Source: Streptomyces sp. NBC_00102
Lineage (GTDB): Bacteria > Actinomycetota > Actinomycetes > Streptomycetales > Streptomycetaceae
Reading direction: 5' to 3'
DNA: 64,000 nucleotides
Assembly: GCF_026343115.1 (NCBI RefSeq)
Contig: NZ_JAPEMC010000001.1
Location: 3,844,001-3,908,000, forward strand
Shown one piece after another: positions 59,924-64,000 of this stretch. A model generated the notes under the pieces. The model did no database searches. It was not told the DNA's origin and was given only the letters and a program-made list of their open reading frames with translations. A program made the position numbers and the translations under genes. Positions within the stretch are counted from its first letter, which is position 1. Each line of letters opens with the position of its first letter.

Positions 59924-60349
59924 CTACGAGGTCCGCAGGCGCTCGGTCAGCCGCGCCAGCAGGGGCAGCGCCGCCACGAGCACCTCGCGCTCCTCGGGAC
60001 CGAGCGCGTCGTCGATCGCGGCGCCCAGCCACTCCGCACGCCTGCCGCGCTCCTCCGCGAGGCGGCTGCTGCCGGCCGGCGTGAGGTGCAGCAGGATTTT
60101 GCGCCGGTCGAGGGGGTGAGCCTCGGTCCGTACGAGCCCTTGGCCGAGCAGTTCCTTGACGGCCTTGGTGGCCGACTGGTGCGTGACGCCCCGCCGCTCC
60201 GCGATGTCGGCGGCGGTCATCGCGCCGTCGCGGTCCAGATGGCCGAGGACGGCGGCCTCGCCGGGGGGCATCGTGTCGGCGGTGCGCACCGTGCGGACCA
60301 GCTGTCCGATGGTCAGGCGGAGTTCCTCGGCCAGTCGAGCGTCGTCCAT
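59924..60349 (-). CDS. MarR family transcriptional regulator
   Basis: The protein has 141 residues with the winged-helix core MTAADIAERRGVTHQSATKAVKELLGQGLVRTEAHPLDRRKILLHLTPAG, including the wing motif DRRK. It is transcribed divergently from a metallo-beta-lactamase-fold gene across 95 AT-richer bases that carry an iterated TAGGTGTACA element, so autorepression and control of the neighbour are likely. Ligand unknown. Confidence 0.93.
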   Translation of the reverse strand: MDDARLAEELRLTIGQLVRTVRTADTMPPGEAAVLGHLDRDGAMTAADIAERRGVTHQSATKAVKELLGQGLVRTEAHPLDRRKILLHLTPAGSSRLAEERGRRAEWLGAAIDDALGPEEREVLVAALPLLARLTERLRTS

Positions 60350-60378
60350 GGTGGCAGTCTATCCTTCAACTCTCCAGC

Positions 60379-60415
60379 TAGGGTGTACATCTTAGGTGTA
60401 CAGTTTAGTTGTAGG
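60379..60415. promoter_or_regulatory. Iterated operator-like element between MarR and MBL genes
   Basis: Three related copies, TAGGGTGTACA (60379), TAGGTGTACA (60393) and TAGTTGTAGG (60406), are spaced 13-14 bases apart. The two TGTACA cores are themselves palindromic. They lie in an AT-rich island between divergent starts, as expected for a MarR operator overlapping promoters. Confidence 0.65.
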
Positions 60416-60444
60416 TATTCAGTCTCGGCCGGAAGGACACCACC

Positions 60445-61089
60445 GTGCGGCTCACCAAGTACGCCCACGCCTGCGTCGCGCTGGAGAAGGACGGCACGCG
60501 CGTCGTCGTCGACCCCGGAACCTTCACCCCGGAAGCGGCGGACGCGGTCGGCCGGGCCGACGCGGTGCTGATCACCCACGACCACTTCGACCACTTCGAC
60601 GAGGAACTCGTCGCCGCTGCCCTGGAGGCCCGGCCCGGCCTGCGGGTCTACGGCACCGCCGCCGTGGCGGCGGCCCTCGGCGGCCACGGCGGCCGCGTCC
60701 GCGCCGTGGCGGCGGGCGACTCCTTCACCGTCGGCTCCTTCGCCTTCACCGTTCACGGCCGGTCGCACGCGGTGATCCACGCCGATCTCCCGTGCCCCGA
60801 CAACGTCGGCTACCTCGTCGACGGTGGCGCCGTCTACCACCCGGGGGACGCCTACTCCCGGCCCGGCGTCCCGGTGCGTACCCTCCTGCTGCCGACCAGC
60901 GGCCCGTGGACCAAGCTCGGGGAGGCCGCCGACCACGTGCGGGCCGTCCGGCCCGAGCGCGTCATCCAGATCCACGAACTCATGCTCAGCGAACTCGGCC
61001 AGGTCTCCACCGCCCGCTTCCTCGGTGAGCAGGGCCTGACCGGCGTCCCGGTCGAGCGGCTGGAGCCGGGAACCACCGTCGAGGTGTGA
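60445..61089 (+). CDS. Metallo-beta-lactamase fold hydrolase (UlaG-like)
   Basis: This 214-residue protein has the HxHxDH motif as THDHFDHFDEELV, a further His in VHGRSHAVIH, and Asp in HPGDAY. The fold and length match the UlaG-like group of MBL hydrolases. GTG at 60445 follows GGAAGGA. It is paired with the divergent MarR gene. Substrate unknown. Confidence 0.92.
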   Translation: MRLTKYAHACVALEKDGTRVVVDPGTFTPEAADAVGRADAVLITHDHFDHFDEELVAAALEARPGLRVYGTAAVAAALGGHGGRVRAVAAGDSFTVGSFAFTVHGRSHAVIHADLPCPDNVGYLVDGGAVYHPGDAYSRPGVPVRTLLLPTSGPWTKLGEAADHVRAVRPERVIQIHELMLSELGQVSTARFLGEQGLTGVPVERLEPGTTVEV

Positions 61090-61117
61090 CCGGGCGTGAT
61101 CCCCGCGGGGCGCCCGG
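61090..61117 (+). terminator. Hairpin after the MBL gene
   Basis: CCGGGCG (61090-61096) pairs with CGCCCGG (61111-61117), with an inner CCCC/GGGG stem. It begins with the last base of the stop codon. Confidence 0.65.
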
Positions 61118-61241
61118 CCCGACCGCCCGCGGACCCCCGCCGGGCACTCCCGCCCGGTGCGTCTCCGGGGGCGGCCGGAAGCCGTCCCGGACGGGTGAAC
61201 CAAAGGTCCGGCTTGCCCCGTATCGCGACTACGCTCGCCCC

Positions 61242-63473
61242 ATGAGCTGGCTCCGGGCGCTGAAGGAGACCGCCCGCTCGGGGTTCACCATCGAGCGGCC
61301 CCGGCTGGAGCCGCTCGTCGCGTTGCGGGGCGCCATCGGACTGGCGCTGGTGGTCGAGACCGCGCTGGTGCTCTTCGGGCCGGTCATCGCGGCCAGCTCG
61401 GCGTTCGGCGCGTTCCAGGCGGCCATCGCCACCTTCCAGCGCAGCTGGCGCCCCCGCCCGGTGCTCGCCCTGATCTCCGGCGTCAGCCTGAGCATCTCGA
61501 CGTTCGTCGGCTACGTCGCCGGCCCGTACTACGTGGTGTTCCTCGGCGTCCTGGTCCTCTGGACGTTCATCGCGGGACTCTGCTGGGCGGCGGGCCCCAC
61601 CGGCGGCATCATCGCCTCCTCCAACGTGGCGATCATGCTCGTCACCATCACCCTGCCCACCTCCGTCCTGGACGCCGCGGCGCACGCCGGAGTGATCATC
61701 ATCGGCGGCCTGGTGCAGGCCGCCCTGATCGTGCTCTTCCCGGTACGCCGGTGGGGGGCCCAGCGCGACGCGCTCGCCGACGCGCTGGCCGCCGAGGCCG
61801 ACTACGCCCGGCGGCTGCGCTACGACCCGATCGCGCCCTTCGACTCGGAGGCGCTGATGACGGCCCGCGACGCGGCGGCGATCTCCGCCCGGGAGGCCCG
61901 CCACCGCCCGGCCGAACTGCACGGCGCCCGGAGCATCGCCGAACGCATCCGCCCGGTGCTGGCCTCGCTGGCCGACCCCGCCATGGGCGTGCCCGAGGAG
62001 GGCCCGCAGCGTGACCGGGCCCGCGAGCTGCTCAAGGCGGCCGGCTCGGTGCTCGACGCGGCGGCCCGCGCGATCCGGCACGGCGATCCGGTCCGGCTCG
62101 GCGCACCGGCGCTCGCGGCGCTGGAAACGCCCGAGACCGGCGGGCTCACCAGCGGCCCGCCCCGACGGGCGGCCGACCGGCTGATCGCCCTCCTGCACGA
62201 CGTCGTGGAGATCGCCGAGGGCGCCGGAACCCGGCACGGCTCCGAAGCGGACCCGGAGACCCCGCACCGCCGCCGCCCCGGCCTGATCACGCTCCTCCCG
62301 GTCGTGATCGGCCGGATGCGGGGCGAGTTCCACCGCGGCTCGGCGATCCTGCGGCACGCGATCCGGGTCACCGCGGTCGCCACCGTCGGCTACTTCATCG
62401 GTGAGGCGCTGCCCTTCGGTCACGGCTACTGGGCGCCGATGGCCGCGGTCATGGTGATGCGGCCGGACTTCTCGCAGACCTACTCCCGCTCGGTGGCCCG
62501 CTTCGGCGGCACCATCGTGGGGGTGTCGTTCGCCACCGCGGTCGTGCAGCTCGCCGACCCCGGCCCGGAGCTCTCCGCCGCGCTCGCCGTCTCCTGCGCC
62601 TGGGCGATGTACCTGCTGATGCGCACCGGCTACGCGGTCGGCCAGGTCTGCATCTCGGCGTACGTCGTCTTCCTGCTCGGCATGGCCGGCAGCGACTGGT
62701 CCCAGACGGTCCCCGAACGCATCGTGCTGACCCTCGTCGGCGGGGTGCTGGCCATGGTCTCGTACGCCGTCTACCCGGCCTGGGAAACCCCGCGGCTGCG
62801 CAACCGGCTCGCCGGGTGGCTGATCGCGGTCGGGCGGTACGCCGCCACGGTCATCGACCAGTACGCCGATCCGGCGGCCCGCAGCAACGAGGACGTACGG
62901 ACCGCGCTCATCGCCTCCCGCGAGGCCCGGGTCGAGTGGACGGAGACCCTGAAGAAGGCCCAGTACGAACCGGTGCGGCACCGGGGCATCTCCCGGACGG
63001 CCGCCACCGACGCCCAGCACGCGCTGTCCCAGCTCGGCCGGGCCGCCATGCTGCTGGAGGCCCACCTGCCGGACCGTGCGGCGACCCCGGTACGCGGCGC
63101 GGCGGAACTCGCGGAAGCCCTGCGCGGCTCCACCGAGAAGGGCGCGAAGGCGGTACGCGAACGGCGGGTCCCGGAATGGGGCCCGGTCGCCGAGTCGGTG
63201 GCGCAGTGGGACTTCCTCGACGCGCCCTTCGACGAGGAACCCGAACCCGGAGAACCCGTACCCGACCCCGTGGTGCGCCGGGGAGCCGCGCTTCTGCTCG
63301 ACGCCCTGGTGGAATTGTCGTTCGCGCTCGACGACCGGGGTGCCGTTCCCAGCAGCCGGAGAGCCCGACCGGGGGAAGAGACCGAAGAGGCCGAAGACGC
63401 CGAAGAGGCCGGAGGCACCGGAGAGTCCGAAGATGCCCGGGAAGGGGAGCGGGCGGAACCGGAATCCCGTTGA
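61242..63473 (+). CDS. FUSC/YccS-type membrane protein, probable aromatic acid exporter
   Basis: The protein has 743 residues with two membrane blocks, each of about six TM helices (residues 25-165 and 375-520), separated by cytoplasmic domains. The second block begins HAIRVTAVATVGYFIGEALPFGHGYWAPMAAVMVMRPDFSQTYSRSVARFGGTIVG, which is the fusaric acid resistance/YccS signature. The family is thought to export aromatic acids. ATG at 61242 lacks a good ribosome site, and TACGCT sits 7 bases upstream, so a leaderless transcript is possible. The acidic C-terminus (EETEEAEDAEEAGG) is disordered. Confidence 0.88.
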   Translation: MSWLRALKETARSGFTIERPRLEPLVALRGAIGLALVVETALVLFGPVIAASSAFGAFQAAIATFQRSWRPRPVLALISGVSLSISTFVGYVAGPYYVVFLGVLVLWTFIAGLCWAAGPTGGIIASSNVAIMLVTITLPTSVLDAAAHAGVIIIGGLVQAALIVLFPVRRWGAQRDALADALAAEADYARRLRYDPIAPFDSEALMTARDAAAISAREARHRPAELHGARSIAERIRPVLASLADPAMGVPEEGPQRDRARELLKAAGSVLDAAARAIRHGDPVRLGAPALAALETPETGGLTSGPPRRAADRLIALLHDVVEIAEGAGTRHGSEADPETPHRRRPGLITLLPVVIGRMRGEFHRGSAILRHAIRVTAVATVGYFIGEALPFGHGYWAPMAAVMVMRPDFSQTYSRSVARFGGTIVGVSFATAVVQLADPGPELSAALAVSCAWAMYLLMRTGYAVGQVCISAYVVFLLGMAGSDWSQTVPERIVLTLVGGVLAMVSYAVYPAWETPRLRNRLAGWLIAVGRYAATVIDQYADPAARSNEDVRTALIASREARVEWTETLKKAQYEPVRHRGISRTAATDAQHALSQLGRAAMLLEAHLPDRAATPVRGAAELAEALRGSTEKGAKAVRERRVPEWGPVAESVAQWDFLDAPFDEEPEPGEPVPDPVVRRGAALLLDALVELSFALDDRGAVPSSRRARPGEETEEAEDAEEAGGTGESEDAREGERAEPESR

Positions 63474-63792
63474 AAAGCATGTGGGTTGGAGACGGCCCGG
63501 TTGTTCCGGCCCGCGGGGTCGGGGCTGTGGGGGGCCGGGTCGGGTGGCTGGGCCGCGGGGCTGCGGGGATGCGGGATGGCCGGTGAGAGCGCGGGCCGGA
63601 GGCACCGGGAGGATCTACTCGCCGGGCACATGCCATTTCGCTACGCCTTCACCTCTGCCGTATTCGCTGTAATCAAAGGACCACCCCGCGTGCACGTGCA
63701 TTTGCCCATGCATTGGCATGTGAATTACCGCTATGATCCAGGTTGGTTGACGGATGGTTGACACTTGCACCTTGCAACTCGGGGAGCTTTCT
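63474..63792. promoter_or_regulatory. 319-base AT-richer gap before the DUF397 gene
   Basis: I see no gene. From 63640 the sequence is clearly AT-richer than its surroundings. It contains the palindrome TGCACGTGCA (63691-63700), an inverted repeat CATGC-ATTG-GCATG (63707-63720), a near-consensus -10 TATGAT (63732-63737) and a duplicated GGTTGAC element (63745-63762). This is probably the DUF397 promoter with operator sites. Confidence 0.5.
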
Positions 63793-64000
63793 GTGCACGA
63801 CGTGTACAACGGCATGGCGGCCACAGGGCTTCACGGAGTCGTCTGGCAGAAGAGCAGGCACAGCAACTCCCAAGGATCTTGCGTGGAGTTCGCGAAACTT
63901 CCCGGGGGGAATGTGGCCATGCGCAACTCGCGCCACCCCGACGGTCCCGCGCTCGTCTACACGCCGGCGGAGATCGAGGCGCTCCTGCTGGGCGTCAAGG
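63793..64000 (+). CDS. DUF397 domain protein, 3' partial
   Basis: The GTG start follows GGGGAG by six bases. The visible 69 residues contain the family pattern W-x-K-S then CVEFAKLPGGNVAMRNSRHPDGPALVYTPAEIEALLLGV. DUF397 proteins are small actinobacterial proteins usually next to an XRE-type regulator and act in pairs like the WhiJ/BldB-type developmental systems. The gene runs off the window only near its expected end, and no XRE partner is visible upstream on this strand. Confidence 0.88.
   Translation, partial: MHDVYNGMAATGLHGVVWQKSRHSNSQGSCVEFAKLPGGNVAMRNSRHPDGPALVYTPAEIEALLLGVK

Overview
The window is high-GC actinobacterial DNA and almost certainly comes from a Streptomyces chromosome. 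GTG and TTG starts are common, coding strands are packed with overlapping stop/start codons, and the gene families are typical of the genus (SARP regulators, DUF397, SigE-group ECF sigma factors, DUF2786, LanKC). I see no tRNA or rRNA gene, transposase or CRISPR array.

Region 1 (1-13.2 kb) is biosynthetic. It opens inside a class III lanthipeptide synthetase whose 5' end is off the window, followed by a hairpin terminator and an MFS exporter. Next comes a tightly coupled operon at 4070-13234: a SARP/NTPase regulator, a radical SAM enzyme, a heme-oxygenase-like diiron-type protein, a 66-residue precursor-like peptide, a large nucleotidyl cyclase/AAA/TPR protein, a cytoplasmic S8 protease and a GAF protein. 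I read it as a candidate RiPP system whose product is not a lanthipeptide and cannot be a classical sactipeptide, because the peptide has no Cys. This is the best candidate here for an undescribed system.

Region 2 (13.3-36.3 kb) is a complete-looking contractile injection system (eCIS/CIS) of the Streptomyces type. It holds two LuxR-family regulators, a DUF4255 cap protein, an AAA ATPase, a convergent membrane-anchored Ig-like protein, sheath, tube, two small assembly proteins, a 1199-residue disordered protein with 14 (V/I/L)QR motifs, a second tube-like protein, a LysM adaptor, a VgrG-like spike, gp25, baseplate J, tail protein I, and a zinc-ribbon/TM/glycan-binding-like protein resembling CisA. 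It ends at a 16-bp perfect terminator. I recognise neither a PAAR tip nor a classical coiled-coil tape measure.

Region 3 (36.4-42.8 kb) holds an enolase-superfamily N-succinylamino acid racemase/OSBS, a GNAT acyltransferase, a PucR regulator, an M20 desuccinylase-type hydrolase and an APC amino acid permease. This trio plus transporter matches the known pathway that converts D- to L-amino acids through N-succinyl intermediates. The two minus-strand operons share an 11-nt upstream sequence.

Region 4 (43.2-64 kb) is a mixture: type II thioesterase, small unknown protein, Lrp/AsnC regulator, DHA2 MFS exporter, two-component system divergent from an ABC/FtsX transporter, APH-type kinase, SigE-group sigma factor with a candidate membrane partner, a family A DNA polymerase without a 5' nuclease domain, quinone-type oxidoreductase, DUF2786 protein, divergent MarR/metallo-beta-lactamase pair, FUSC-type exporter and the start of a DUF397 protein.

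A recurring feature is short tandem repeats. They lie in intergenic DNA (8-mers at 20.0 and 38.5 kb, 7-mers at 45.8 kb, 12-mers at 54.2 kb) and in-frame inside linkers (3.0, 9.3 and 9.9 kb). One gene (20219-21646) is a codon-usage mosaic.
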